Shown piece by piece: positions 48,966 through 63,038 of a stretch of DNA of 64,000 nt. Every line of letters starts with the position of its first letter. Within the stretch, counting starts at the first letter, position 1. The notes below the pieces were generated by a model that saw only the letters and a list, made by a program, of their open reading frames with translations, did not search any database and had not been told where the DNA came from. Position numbers and translations under genes: made by a program. The stretch lies in contig CM106586.1 in assembly GCA_048013815.1 (NCBI GenBank), positions 13,640,001 through 13,704,000 of the forward strand, written 5' to 3'. This DNA comes from Setoptus koraiensis (Eukaryota > Arthropoda).

Positions 48966-49042
48966 CTTTTGCCAACTTTCGGCAACTTTTGCCCGATTTT
49001 GCCCGCTTTTGCCCACTTTTGCCCACGTTTGCCCGCTCTTGC
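48966..49042. repeat. Degenerate TTTTGCCC repeat
   Basis: About seven CTTTTGCCCA-like units of 10-11 bp, imperfect. Confidence 0.8.
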
Positions 49043-49284
49043 CGACACTTTGCGACGCCCAGGCGGCTCGCGGCATGTGCGTGGGGGCCGTATCGCTCAC
49101 GTCACGATCTCTGACTCGCTGGCCGCAAGTGCCCACCGACAAACAGCGGAGCGGCACACACAAACGGGCCGGCCGTGGTCGCTCGGTGTGACGAGCGGCC
49201 CGGCGACGACGGCGGCCGCAGCGCGGCCGGCCCGCCGTTTTCAAGTGCTCACGTGAGCCGTGTCGAGGGCTCGCCTTGTGTCAC

Positions 49285-49312
49285 TGCAAACGGCAAACGG
49301 CAAACGGCAAAT
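49285..49312. repeat. 7-bp repeat CGGCAAA
   Basis: Almost four copies of a 7-bp unit. Confidence 0.85.
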
Positions 49313-49750
49313 GTGTCGCGTCGGAGCCGGCGACCGTGGGCGCGAAACTCGCAAATTGTTGTGCTCGTCACTCATCATATCCGACACAATATGCGATATC
49401 GTGCGCGATATCAAACATCGCGACATCATACGCGACAATACGCGACGATTCGCGGCGATTCGCGGCGATGTGCGCCGCTCCCAATTCGCATATGACGGTT
49501 CGAGGATGCAAAGGCAGTTCGAGGCAACTTGTGCCATGGCTGAGCGACTAGAATATAGATGCAGAGTGATGATGATATGATGAGAAAATTACAAGATTAT
49601 TAGTGGAAATCGCGCGCTCTAAATTGAGTGTGAAATGTCCAAACATGGCCGACTTTCACCCCTTTATCGTGCATCGTGGCGACATTTGTGAGATTGGCGC
49701 GTTGCTCACAATTTTGTCAGATGGCGCTCGAGGCTCAAAGCTGCCAACTG

Positions 49751-49835
49751 GAAACTCTCGGCTCACAACTGAAAACTCTCGGCTCTCGGCTCTCAGCTCG
49801 AACTCTCGGCTCTCAGCTCAAAACTGTCGGCTCAA
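49751..49835. repeat. Degenerate CTCTCGGCTC repeat
   Basis: Interleaved AACTCTCGGCTC and TCTCAGCTC units of variable length. Confidence 0.75.
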
Positions 49836-49924
49836 AAATGGAAAGTGAAAACTTGAAACGCCAACGAACAGCTCGAAACAGTGAGCGCTTAATGCAATCA
49901 GGGTCGCTTTAAATTGACTAATTA

Positions 49925-50007
49925 CAACACTGATTGTCAGTGCGGCTAGCAGCGCCATTAGGGCTGCTCAACAGCGCACTTAATTAATGCGCCAACAATC
50001 AGTGTTG
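49925..50007. repeat. Inverted repeat, 13-bp arms, long spacer
   Basis: CAACACTGATTGT (49925-49937) and its exact reverse complement (49995-50007) flank 57 nt, which itself contains AGCGCCATT and GCGCACTTAATTAATGCGC palindromic words. Confidence 0.85.
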
Positions 50008-50429
50008 TCATTGGCCACAACACTCACTGTGTGCTGTTACATAACATTATTCATATATATACCATTATCATGACGCTGACTATGGCAATTATAATTATCC
50101 GTTTTGACACAAACCAAGACGCAACTTTATGACGCCACCACTCACCAGAACCAAGCATTCGACTGTGCGCGTCACATAACACTGGTCGTAATATGCTAAT
50201 TAACATCATTTCATTTTATAATGTGTCATTTATGATGCGCCTACAACACTCATAATGCTCAATATGCCATTTATATGTTGATATCTCTTGATTTCTCTGT
50301 ACCAATGCACGTAGCCAGCCACTGGGCTGCCACTGAGCCGTTGCAACGGCTGCCGGCGATCCGTTGAGCGCCACCTTGGCGACGAAGCGTCCCCAAATGG
50401 GGCCCCTGTGCGTCATCTGTTTTGAGGCT

Positions 50430-50605
50430 TCGCGCTCGTTTGTTTGTCTGTCTGGCCCTCGTTTGTCTGCTGTTTGTCTGCTGTTTGTCGAGTCGCTTTT
50501 CGACTCGCTTGTCGTGTCGTTCGTGTGTGCAAACAACAAACGACAGCCAACAGACAACAAACAACAAACGACAAACAAAAAACAAAAAACGACAAACAAA
50601 TCGTT
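50430..50605. repeat. Quasi-palindromic TTTGTC / GACAAA tract
   Basis: The left half (about 50430-50520) is made of TTTGTC-like words and the right half (about 50530-50605) of GACAAA-like words. The two halves are imperfect reverse complements meeting near a GAGTCG-CTTTT-CGACTC hairpin (50490-50506). Confidence 0.8.
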
Positions 50606-50787
50606 GCCAATACGCAAATTAGTTGCGCTGTTTCAACAATTACTAATTAGCTGATCGGTGCGCCGCTAATCAGCGCGCCGATCAGCTCAACGTGCAAATC
50701 GCTGCATTTGTGCGATGACCATCGCACCAATTGCATCCACTGCCGGCATCATTATCTGCCAATATTATCTCTTGGGCGCCACTCAGA

Positions 50788-50876
50788 TTTGCCTCTCGTT
50801 TGTGCCAAATTCGCCTCTCGTTTGCGCCGAATTCGCCTCTCATTTGAGCCAAATTCGCCCCTCATTTGAGCCAAAT
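50788..50876. repeat. Direct repeat, 22-bp unit (four copies)
   Basis: Four near-identical units of TCGCCTCTCATTTGAGCCAA plus AT in register, with step-wise changes between neighbours (GTTTGTGCC, GTTTGCGCC, ATTTGAGCC). Confidence 0.92.
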
Positions 50877-51560
50877 TGAGTCACTCAATGTGAGGGGCGA
50901 CTTGTTGTCGCAAGCGGCGCCGCTGTGCCACGGCCACATCTGGGCCCCAGCGGCGCGCTGCGGCTCACATCTCGTCTGTCTGGCACTAAATTCAAATGTA
51001 TCATTGTGTATTATATCATCGACCCACGGCTGCCACTAGTCGCTGCGCCGCTGATCGATGATAATAACTAATGGAATTGCACTTAATTGTTGCCAACAAT
51101 TAGCGCTTATTATTACCATTATTACTATTATTATTATTTGCGAGCTCATCATTATGCAAGCGCGACAAAATCAACTGTATACTGTTACAATCAATTATAT
51201 CAACGTCAATTATGTCGCCAGCAATCATGTCGGCGCACGCGACACAGCGGATCAATTTGCAGCGTTTATTGGCTCCATTTTGTTTATTGTTTGCCCGCGG
51301 CCCGCGCCCTCGTGCCCGCACACGCCCCAGTGCGCGGCCAACAGCGGGCCGGCCCGACTGGTCTTGGGCGCGCTTTTATAACTTTGGTGCGCCGCCCGGG
51401 TCGGGGGCAGGGGCAGGCGTGCCGACGGAAGGCGACCGGTTAGGTGCGATTGATTGCGGCATTTGATTGTCGACGAGTTGGTTGGCGACGATGGGCCGAT
51501 ATTTCCAGATATAGTGAGCGGCAGATATAATTATAAGATTATCGCGCAACTCACTTAATT

Positions 51561-51587
51561 ATTGTTGTTGTTGTTGTTGTTGTTGTC
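51561..51587. repeat. GTT trinucleotide microsatellite
   Basis: Near-perfect GTT run. Confidence 0.9.
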
Positions 51588-51988
51588 GCTATTAAATCTC
51601 GGGCCGCCAACGAACGGGCCAATAATACCGATAATGCCAATAATAGGGGCTCAACGCGTGGGCCCCAGTGCAGGCCCGCCCACACTGGCCTGCACGAGCG
51701 CCGGGCACGGGGCGCCCCTGATCCGGCCTGAGTGGGCCGGCTATTAAGCCGCAATCATCGCGCGGGCCCGGCTTAGCTAATCTGAGCTGTCGCGTCGTCG
51801 TCAATCGATGGGCGCTGTTGCCAATTGCAACAGCGCCATTGACGGCCAGTTGGGGCACCTTTGATACATCGACCACTATTATACTATTAATATTATAACG
51901 GTTATATAACTGGCGTTGATATAGCTGTTATATCAACTGCTGTAGCGAGCGCTATAACTGTTATAACTGGGGCCCATTATATATAAGT

Positions 51989-51995
51989 GTTGTCG

Positions 51996-52032
<37 letters not shown>
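51989..52032. repeat. GTT trinucleotide microsatellite
   Basis: GTT run of about 14 copies with one GTC interruption. Confidence 0.92.
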
Positions 52033-52314
52033 GTAAGCATTGTGTAAGCTCGCGTCGTTACTTGTGCTCAATGAGCGTGTAATATAATAATAATAAAGTT
52101 AATACTCACCAGCGCGGCGCCCGCTCGCCAGCCAGCCTGCCCACTAGATAATAATAAACACCCGACCATCAATGGGCGGCCCTCGGGCGCCCCATAAACA
52201 TAATTACTTTGACTATTATATCATAATCGATGATAGCATCGGCGGGCATTGTATGCCGCCGCTCCGCACACCGGCGATACCCACACTATATATATATATG
52301 CCCTGCACAATACC

Positions 52315-52356
52315 GGCGCACAATGGCGCACAATGGCGCACAATGACACACAATGG
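52315..52356. repeat. 10-bp repeat GGCGCACAAT
   Basis: Four in-register 10-bp units, the last GACACACAAT. Confidence 0.88.
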
Positions 52357-54110
52357 GGGTAGCGGGCCGGCCCAGCCGACCCGCGCCCGGCTAATGGGAG
52401 CGTGGGTGGGAGTGCGGCCATGATTGCAGCCCGCCAGCCCAATTGCGCCCGCCAGTCAGCCAGATAATCATCTTAACTGGCTGGCTAATCATAACTTGGT
52501 GTTAGCGCTATTAACTCATTAGTGTCGTCGTACTTTTCACAACTCGCCGTCTCTTGTTTCTAGTGTCCTCTTTTTGCTGCCTGCTTGTCGCCACTTTGCC
52601 CGTCAGAGGGGCCCGCGCGCGCCGCGTGCCCGCCCGCCCGCTCGCCCGCCGTTATGTATAGCGCGGCGACTCTTCCGTTATGAGCCAGCCAGCCAGCCAG
52701 CCAACGGCTCAAGTGACACCGCCAATTACGACAACGGGCCAGCAGTAATCTGGGCGCTGGCACGTTGTCAACGGCTCAAATAAAATCAAATAATCCAGGC
52801 CATCTTATCGGCTCGGCCAGCCACTGGCCTCACGTTGGCGCACTCCGCCAAAATGGCTTCAGTGGGGCGTGCAGCTAATAGTCAGTTGGCTCTCTTTGGG
52901 GGCCCTCCTTTGGGGCGCGAAGAAGGGGCCCCGGACGGTCGATGTGCCGACGAGCGGCCGAGGTGTCGGCCGGTCAAGGGGGCGCCGACACTTGGGGCTT
53001 TCGAGGCGAGCAACTCGGCGGGAGGCGGGCGGGACGCGGGTGCGAGCCGGGCGACAATTGGGCGACAATTGGGCGAGAATTGGGCGCCCTCAAGGAACAC
53101 CATTATCGAGCTTCCGCTTTGCGACAAGTGACGGCCAATTGTTGGTGTGCGAGGGGCGCCGGCTAACGACCGGCAACAATGAGTTGCGTAATGTAAAGTT
53201 TTGCACTGCACACTCACACTGTGTTATTATAGTTTCGCTGTGATGTAATTGTTGCGACGTAATTGTTGGCCGCACGATGATTTGCAAACACAGCAGCGGG
53301 CACAATGACCAATGGGCACGATGATGGCTCTGTAAGGGCGTTAATAAGTTACGCGCAGACAATCAAGACAATTAGAAGCCGAGGCAGCGCGACTTGCAGC
53401 GAGCATCTAGCGACATTCGCGACTCAATCAAGTGTCGCTACTAGCGACTCGCCAGTGATAGTGTGCAGTGATTTGTGCCAATGCCGCCGCTCCAAGTTGG
53501 CGCAGTCAAAGTGACAAAAGTGAGTGACAAAAGCGCCACTCAATTAGGCGGCGCCAATCGATCAATTATTGGCACCGACAACAACGGCGCTGTCACGTTG
53601 CACTAAATCAATTGATTGTCAATCGATTAGTGTCGCCGCTAACTACACACTGGGGCATCATTAGCGACTCGCTTGCATAATAATCATAATTTGCATTTGC
53701 TCACTGCACGGCACATTGTCAGTGATATACCACTGATAATATATTAATAATTGGCCCGCTTTGCCTAGCACTATAACTGTACAGTTTATATGATATACAC
53801 CAACACATATAATCATAATGGCGCTAATAATTGTCGCTGGCTGCGCACTAATAATTGCACTTGTTATTAATATTATATATGGACGGGCACATAGCGACAC
53901 GCCGAAAGATGCCGAGTGGCGACGGAGCACAGATTTGGGCCAAACGGAGACAACAGCAACAACAACAATTAAGACAGTTTGCACATCAGCAAACAGCCTA
54001 ATTGCATTACATTAGTGAGTTGCCATAATTTAAAAGAAATACATTTACATGTTTTGGCTGCTTGGCAAACGGAGTTAATTATGCCAACTGGCAAGCCGAT
54101 AGTGTGTGCC

Positions 54111-54157
54111 CTTTGTCATCTTTGTCGTTTGTCGTTTGTCGTTTGTCATTTGTCATT
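54111..54157. repeat. 7-bp repeat TTTGTCG
   Basis: About six TTTGTCG or TTTGTCA units; the same word dominates the tract at 50430-50605. Confidence 0.85.
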
Positions 54158-55554
54158 CATCGTTAGTCGTGGTTACGTTGACGTCGTCAGCGTTCGTCAA
54201 CTATCGGCCCAATCCCAAAATCAGCCCAATCTCGCCACAGTTTGCTAGCCATCATTACACACTGCCGGCCGATTGGAATGCTGCACATTTGGCCTAGGAG
54301 TCGCTGTTTGCTGGGGCGTCGCTTGGGCATCGCGTCTCGCATTTTATCTATATAATTTCAAGATATTTAGATATCGCGCACACATGACACAATAATTATA
54401 ATAATCACAGTAATGATAATAATGGCAGACGCAAGTCTATCCAGTCGCTATGTGCCGAGTCGCAGCCAGCGTATAGCGCGACAACATAGCGCGATAATAT
54501 CGAGCCAGCGACGGCTCCGTTGGCGCCGTTTGCGACGACCCATCAAGCGAACAGTTGACATGATGATGGTTGGCCGATGCGCCCGCGATTATGTCGCCGT
54601 CGACGGGAGAGGCAATTAAAAATTAAGATCGCGACGCTCGCATGAGATGACGCCGATGACGATGTGATGATCGAGATAATTGCGTGCGCATGTTTACTCT
54701 ACTCCATCTCCAAACAGCAACATCGTCTCACCAGGCCCACCAGACCAGCACAACCCGAGCGATCTGCCCGAGCAGCGCGAAAGGCCCCACCAGCGGAACC
54801 CGAGCAATCTGAGGATCCGCGAGCGGCCCGACCAGCCCGCACTGCCGACGACGACATCCGCCGGTGTGCTGACGCCCGCGCACGGACCTTACAGAGGGAA
54901 ATGGCGCGCGGCAAAGATTGGCTCGGCCTGTCGGTTGTTTTGGTCGTCTCATAATCTCATAGCGAAAACTTCTTTTCTCTTTTCTTTAGTGTCGCTTCTT
55001 TTCGGCGCGCATGCGCTCCAATCCCACAGCACGTGTTGTGGTGTTCGTTTGTGACAGATTCTTTTAGCTGTTATACTGTTGGCATTACAATGAGCGTCAT
55101 TATAATCATGTCATGTGGCCATCCTATATGGCGGCCGGTGTAACATTTATGGCAGGCCAAAGTGATAAAGTGATAAAAGTGTCATAGCGACGGCGCAAAA
55201 GCCTCTTGTTCGTGCGCGCGTGGCAGCGCTATCATGATCGTTGTCTCGTTAGTTGTTATTATTGTTGCTGTTGTTGTTGTTGCTGTTGTTGTTGTCGTTG
55301 TTGTTGTGAGCGACACCAGTCGACTGACCACCGTCAGCGAGTGACAGTGAAATCTCGACTAGCAAATAATCGTCAGATTTTTTATATCGTATTGTCAGTC
55401 AGTGCCAGTAGAGGCCGCGCAGCAAACATTTGACAGCCGAGTCGGCTTTGAATATCCGCCTGATATCCACTCAATAGCTCTCAATGGCTAGCCAGACGAT
55501 TGTCTATTGAACAGCTCAACATCGCATTTACCAACAACTTGACAGCTCACTTGA

Positions 55555-56718
<1,164 letters not shown>

Positions 56719-56856
56719 CGACCATCATCTGTCAAATGCAGATTCAATTAATTAATGCTTCTGTTTAATGTTCTCCATTCTCTAGTTGTACCGATAATTA
56801 ATAGTTATTAATAGTTGTATACTAACACTGCACCTGTAATGTAAACTTATCATGCC

Positions 56857-56862
56857 AATAAA
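56857..56862 (+). promoter_or_regulatory. Poly(A) signal (AATAAA) of the homeobox gene
   Basis: Canonical AATAAA 139 nt beyond the stop codon. Confidence 0.7.
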
Positions 56863-58153
56863 TCGCACCAATCATAATGTGTTGCTTTTGCTCTACAAGA
56901 ATAAAATCATCCATCATTGCTTATTGTTATACCGGTAGATGAATCGATATAGTCCATTGTTCGACGTACCAAATATCGATACAACTGTATTCTGATTATT
57001 TCATGTGCGCTGATAGGTTCAGTTCGGTTGGTCCGATTAGCTGGTTTGGGTGTTGAAGTTACACCTAGGGTGCTAAAACCCGATTTTGATAATTTTCGAA
57101 ATAATCACGATTGGACTATTACTGAGACATTCTATGTTTAATTGTTGGCTTTGACTTTCGACAATCAGTTATTCAGTTTTTGGACGTTCCGAAATCCGAT
57201 CTCTCGAGGTTCGGCACTCAGTAAAAAAACCTAAGACCCAGAGCTTTGTCGAGATTTCCTAATCATAACTTGCACTGTACTAACTTATAAGAAATCACTG
57301 GTAGTTTGAACACGACTGCAACAACTGCTCTAACCGCTTATCAGATATTTGAGCCAGCCAGGCCCATTGGTAAAATTTACCTATAGCATTAGGTGCGTGA
57401 CGCCGAGACATTGCCTTGAAGCATGAACGTGAGGGAAATCGAAGCAAGGGAAACAATGATTATTGGCCGAGCTACCACGATAGGAGCAGTACGAAAAGAA
57501 TCAGATTCTAAGGGTCGAAACAAGAGCAAGCACAAATTCAATAAAAGACCGATAAGACAAACTACTACGACATAAGCACCTGTTGTCGTATCCACCGAGT
57601 TTCATGAATGTTTATTTCGCAAGTAACATTGACAATGACCTCATAAGTGATAAATGACTCGACTTATAGGAGATATCGATACAGTTATGTATAGGAATAT
57701 GATCTTATAGGAATCAAAGAAAGTTGAATTTGAGATACACATGCGAAAAACGATTGGATATTACCAAAGACTATGTGCACTTTGGTGTCGATTAATTGGG
57801 CTCTGATTCACGTGAAATGGAAACTGTCCGTAGGTTTTCTATACAGCAGATGTCAATTGTATTTGAATACATTGCAACGGACAAAAATTAAACAAAGATC
57901 ACCTCTTTATCGCGATCGAGACTTACTTTAGGCGACCATATCAAGCGCGCCTCTCGGTGATTGGATTAAAATCAGCGAAATGCTTTCTTAGGGATACCAG
58001 TCCTTCACCGAAACACAACAATGGAGCTTGCATGTCTGATCAACTATATAAAGAAATCGAAGATAATAAACATCATGTTATTATTTGCGTAGAGATTTGT
58101 TGTTATGGAGACTAAAATATAAACTATCAACTGAGTGTTAAGTAAGTTTTCTT

Positions 58154-58159
58154 TTTATT
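58154..58159 (-). promoter_or_regulatory. Poly(A) signal (AATAAA) of ANKRD13C
   Basis: On the minus strand AATAAA begins three bases after the TAA stop (TAA-CTT-AATAAA), so the 3' UTR may be only a few tens of bases long. Confidence 0.6.
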
Positions 58160-58162
58160 AAG

Positions 58163-59818
58163 TTACGAAAATATTGAGAAAAGTTTGGGTTCTTCAATAT
58201 AATCACTCGGAATTGTGAATTGAGATTCGTCAAATGATTCATCCAGAAATTCGAAGTCCTCAAATGTTATTTTTGCCATGAGAGCCGGTATGATTGGTAT
58301 ATCTAAAGTAGAATAGTAATGAAATTGGTACGAAACAAAGTTAGTGACGATTGACGATAGTAGCTTGGTGATTCCTTTCAAAAAGATCATCAATAAGGAT
58401 GAAAATATATTATCGACTGTTCAAAGTTGAGTCTGTACCTCATCTAATCATGGACAGCTTAAATTCAACATACCTATTTTTACCGGAAAGCCATCGGGTA
58501 GTTTCATCTCGATAAAATCTCTCATTTTTTTGAAGTGCTTAAGAGGTATGACGGAAAGTATCTGCAGCAAAGCAGCTTTAGTTAGTGGGAAATCCTGACT
58601 CATGGCTATGTTTGCCTTGAAGACAGTTGTTGTCGTCTTACAAGATTGCAAACGACCTAATGGTGGATGTCCGTTTGGCGGTGAGGATATATACTCATTC
58701 CATGTTATTGTACATTTTTGAGGAGGACTTAGTGTGGTTCTATGTGACTTTTTTCCTTTTGAGTCATCTGAATCTTCGGGAGATGAGCAAACTGCTGAAG
58801 AATCTTCATTATGGTCTGTAACTTGACCATTTTTGGTCATGAAACCGGCCATGTCAACAATGAATGCTTTATTCATTTTGATATCCTCCTCTGATAAATG
58901 TTCACGGCGTTTCTTTGTGACGAGTAGTAGATTATCACAGTGGTAAAAATCAGCATTATAACGGCCAACCTTTTCAGTCCTATCGGCCTTCCAAATCCAA
59001 CCGCGGGTCGACCTCGTAAATGAGGTGCCTTTTGTTTTCAATTCGATATCTATGATATCATTAGACATAAAACCGTCGACTTTGTCTTCTAAGTCAGAAT
59101 CCGTCTTATCATCACCAATGATCTGGTATTTCTTGCTGACATTGTCCAAGATGACCCACTGCCTTGTGTCTTTGGGTGAGAGTAAAAGGCAGATATCGCC
59201 TCTTCTCCAAGCAAGTCGACTACGTTCAAAATCAACGAGAGTAGTGTCAACTTTAATAAAGCTGCCCCGCTTTGTGATAATGCACACATCTGAGGGTAGA
59301 GCACGTGACAAAAATGGTATCCAGGTCTGAAATTCCCATTTCAATTCAAGTCGAAAATCTTGAATCTTTTCAAGAGTTTTCGACAATTCCTCTCTAGTCG
59401 AGTATCCATGAAACTCATCTTTGAGATGCTTAGTGAGAGCGATGATAATGTCACGATCGCCATAGCTACACGCTTCTGCAAAGGGTGTCCAACGATCCAG
59501 ATTTTTTGAATCAACTCTAGCGCCGTTACTCAATAATAGTTCTATATATTGCAATGGCCTACCTAGCATGACAGCTAAGTGTAAAGGTGTATTTCCTATA
59601 ATAAAGTAAAGTAAGAGTAAATATTTATTACTATTAATTGTCTGCAAGATTAGATTAGCAAGAGAGATGTGTAAATGAAAAAATGAAGATGGACAATAAA
59701 ATTTACCATGTATATCCTTGAGCGTGACATCACAAGCTGTTTCTGTCTTATCTTTTAGGATTGAAGAGAACTTATCAAAATCGTCCTCAAAAATAGCTTT
59801 GTGCAATGGGTAATTCAT
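58163..59818 (-). CDS. ANKRD13C: Ankyrin repeat domain protein 13C-like ER chaperone
   Basis: In vertebrates ANKRD13C is an ER-associated protein that helps biogenesis of G-protein-coupled receptors. Three exons (59707-59818, 58474-59595, 58163-58302) with GT-AG introns of 111 and 171 bp give 457 residues. The joins produce DIHGNTPLHLAVMLG and FPVKIDIPIIPALMAKITF, both continuous with the family. Ankyrin repeats occupy about 3-100. The conserved GPCR-chaperone region follows, with LELKWEFQTWIPFLSR, DTTLVDFERSRLAWRRGD, SFTRSTRGWIWKADRTEKVG and RREHLSEEDI, then TITWNEYI, FKANIAMSQDFPL and a C-terminal PSDYIEEPKLF. The start is the first ATG of exon 1; the longer frame upstream has no ATG. The protein lacks the roughly 90-residue N-terminal extension of human ANKRD13C. 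The paralogues ANKRD13A/B/D match less well and carry ubiquitin-interacting motifs not seen here. Confidence 0.94.
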
Positions 59819-62800
59819 GACTAGAATTAGATTGATATGGCTGCTGTATTTGAGATGTAGCTTACAAACATTTATGCTGGCCAAGTTAGTGAGACCTCTC
59901 AGATTCCCATAATATTAGGTAATAGTGTTTATGGCATAAATTTGACAAGAAAGAGTGTTATAGGCAGTGGGGTACAAATGAAAGCGTTGACTAAATCAAT
60001 ATCTTTAAATAGAATCCATCATGTAGAGCAGTGAAAGGGATGACAATATCTTGGAGAAACTCAATCCCTCTGTAGAATAAAAATAAAAATACACCCATAT
60101 GATGTCATATTCAGGGGCTGCGTGTAGCGGTTAAGGAGGGGTCCCCTGAGATTGGTCAAACTGATTATTTCATCGAAATCGCACAAAACATCTGAAGTGC
60201 GGAGCAGATTACTCACGTATCGTTCATCTCTACGAACAATCCCAATTCCCCTAACATTCTATTACCCTGACTTGTGCTCCAACTAAATCCCAATTTTCCT
60301 CACGCTCCAATCCCACTAGCATCAATTTCACTGAATCCCAATTCAACTAATGCTTATTGCCTCTGACGATCGTTTTCACGATTTCACTTTTCACAGTAAC
60401 GTGTCTCGACCGGGATACTTATTTCTATTGCCTCATCTTCATTATTGTTCGCTTATTGGCAAATATTAGTGCTCCAACATTGAAATGATCATCGCTGCAA
60501 ACGGCTATCTTGGATCGCCACAATCATGACAAATTCAACTAATCGCACAGCGCAATAGTAAGCAAATTGTGGATTGAAATCACAAGGAAGGATTCACCAG
60601 ATTTTACAGTAGAGTGAAAAATCCTACTGATAATCTCATTTATGACGAGTGAATCGCGCGCAATATCATGTTATCATGCCCAATGAAGCATTCTCTTTCC
60701 ACTTGAGACATAGGTATGGACGGAAGGAGCACAAAATGTTTTGTTAGTTGAAGGGATGTCACAGGGATCATATATCATGAACTACAACTAATCTCTCTGG
60801 GAACTTCTTAGAGATTTACCTACTCGTGGGTGTGATCTCTTAAGATCTGTTTCTTCTAAATGGCCATACAAATGGAGAGAAAAAGCTAGAGATTGTCGTT
60901 TGGTGAGGACCCATAAACTGCTATACAACATCTCCATCATTTTAGGTAGACTGTAGAGTGTACTGTCGTTTTTAATCTTATGAAGCAGACCTGAAAGTGA
61001 AAAGGTGTAACGCTGACATTACCACTAATGAATATTCATCTGCATAAATTTACGCATGAACATATTCACCGTCATTTATTACAGTAGTTGACACACTGAG
61101 AAAGCTTTACTTGTGAATCGCACGAATTGTGATAACGATTTCCTCAGCGTCTATAGTTTGTCATTACTGAGTACAGAGACCAGACGATAGATGGCCGCAC
61201 AGCGGGCGAACCTCACAATAAACACAGTTGTGGGGCGTGTGAGCGTGTCCAGTAAAACGCCCTCTATCAACTGGTACCTGAGTTACTCATATGGCGAAGC
61301 TCTTAGGGTGTCCTTTTAAAAATAAAATCGCGCAGTTGGCTTTTAAGCTTTGAGCCGCAGTTAGCATTCGCCATTTCCCAGCCGCACCGCGAACTTGTCC
61401 ATTTAAAAGTTGATTCGATCGCAATTATTTTCCCAGTACAGTAATGTGTGTGCAACAGTTTACTATAAGAAAAAGTTAGATAACGAGTTTTCGAGCCTGC
61501 TATCTCAATACTGTATGATTATGGTGGCATTTCTGGTGTTACATGGTAACAACAACATGTAACAAGCCCGAGACTGAGAGACGCACAGCCGAATGCTCCA
61601 TGCTGACGCAATTTGTTATCCATGTGCGTTTGTTGTTCAATGGCGTGAGCACATGCAATAAGAACGGTTCCATGCCTTTTCGTCGATAGATGTCTTGATC
61701 GAGTTTTTCTATCTCCTCTTTCTCTTTAGTCACACTGAAGGGGAGGGAGTGAGAGGCCGCATAGTGAAGCTGGGAGGCTACGCCCCTCAGTGCAATAAAA
61801 TGACGACTAAGTGGTGGGTAGACTAGCAAGGACGATAAATCGCCCAGCTCAAGGTTGTGAGTGGGCACACTAAAGCGAGAGAGGGAGCGGAATTTAGTTG
61901 CATGGGCACAAGGGTGATGTGAGGTGCAAGTAAAGGGAGTTTTCCGAGTGTCTGGCCGTGTCGACGAAAAGAGAGAGAGAGCCCTACACCAATGAAAACA
62001 TCGATTCGATGTTAGTCGTTGTTCGATGACATAGAATAGCAAATCGAATTGTGCGCAGACAGACAAACAGTTAAAACATATGGAGCATTAGCTAGCGGAG
62101 TGCGAATTGGCACAGATTCAACAAACACACACAGACAGACACGCACAGACAGGCGGAGAGTGTGCAAAACGCAATACTCCGCCATGTACAAATGGTGGTG
62201 TGAGTGAGAACAGGGTCTGCATTACAGAGAGACAGGGTCCATCTTGTTTTTGTTTCACATCATCGTTATTATTTTACATTGGATTTTGCACCCTCGCTTT
62301 GTGTCGCCATTTTCGATTCTATTTGTTCTATATTCTGCACACTGGATTACACACAAATGAGCCCACCAGAACGACCAACGGAATTCTAGATCATAGTTCG
62401 AATTTGGTTCCAATATTCGCTAGGCCTGGATACATATTATCACATCGTCGCCACTAACTGGTAGTAGCTAATTCAGCATAGATTCAATTGGAACAACTAG
62501 TATATATTACTAAATAATTACTACATTGATGCTAACTCTCATCGCGACCACAATATTTCAGAAATATCTCGGGATAAACCTCAATTTAGACCATTTTTAT
62601 TATTCGATCAATTGATTGTCTATAACTGTTATTACATTCAGCTTGAGATCAATCTGAGTCACACCATCGATATTAACCCGAATCGCTGGATAATAGTAAT
62701 AATATTGAATATCATCAATAAGCTAGCCCATAGGGATACAGAGCTACAGGCGGCGTCATTAAATTGACTCAACCACTTTACAATAATAAGGGAGGCGCTT

Positions 62801-62999
62801 ATTATTGCAACACAATTACATAACAACAAACACAGTTGAACGTGCGCCTTTGCTGGCCCGGAGTGCTGGTGGATATTTCCAGTTATTGCTGACTGTATGT
62901 ATTACACACTATAAACCAAGTCTGTCTTATTTGACTACGCACCCAGTTTCCTGCCGTGCCGATGCCGTTCGACTAGCTCGCTCAATACTCTCTGTCTAG

Positions 63000-63038
<39 letters not shown>

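Larger units (their letters stand above)
56719..58162. other. AT-rich spacer between convergent homeobox and ANKRD13C genes
   Basis: Contains the homeobox gene 3' UTR, then about 1.2 kb without recognisable exons. The part at about 57000-57600 has open frames but no domain and could hold an old interspersed repeat. Confidence 0.5.

Noticed and set aside
57389-57595. Short minus-strand frame with hydrophobic stretches like a membrane protein
   Set aside because: AT-rich noncoding DNA often gives Leu/Ile/Val-rich frames. There is no family match or splice context.
61539-62066. 175-codon minus-strand open frame upstream of ANKRD13C
   Set aside because: No recognisable domain, no splice partners, and a composition not like the neighbouring genes.
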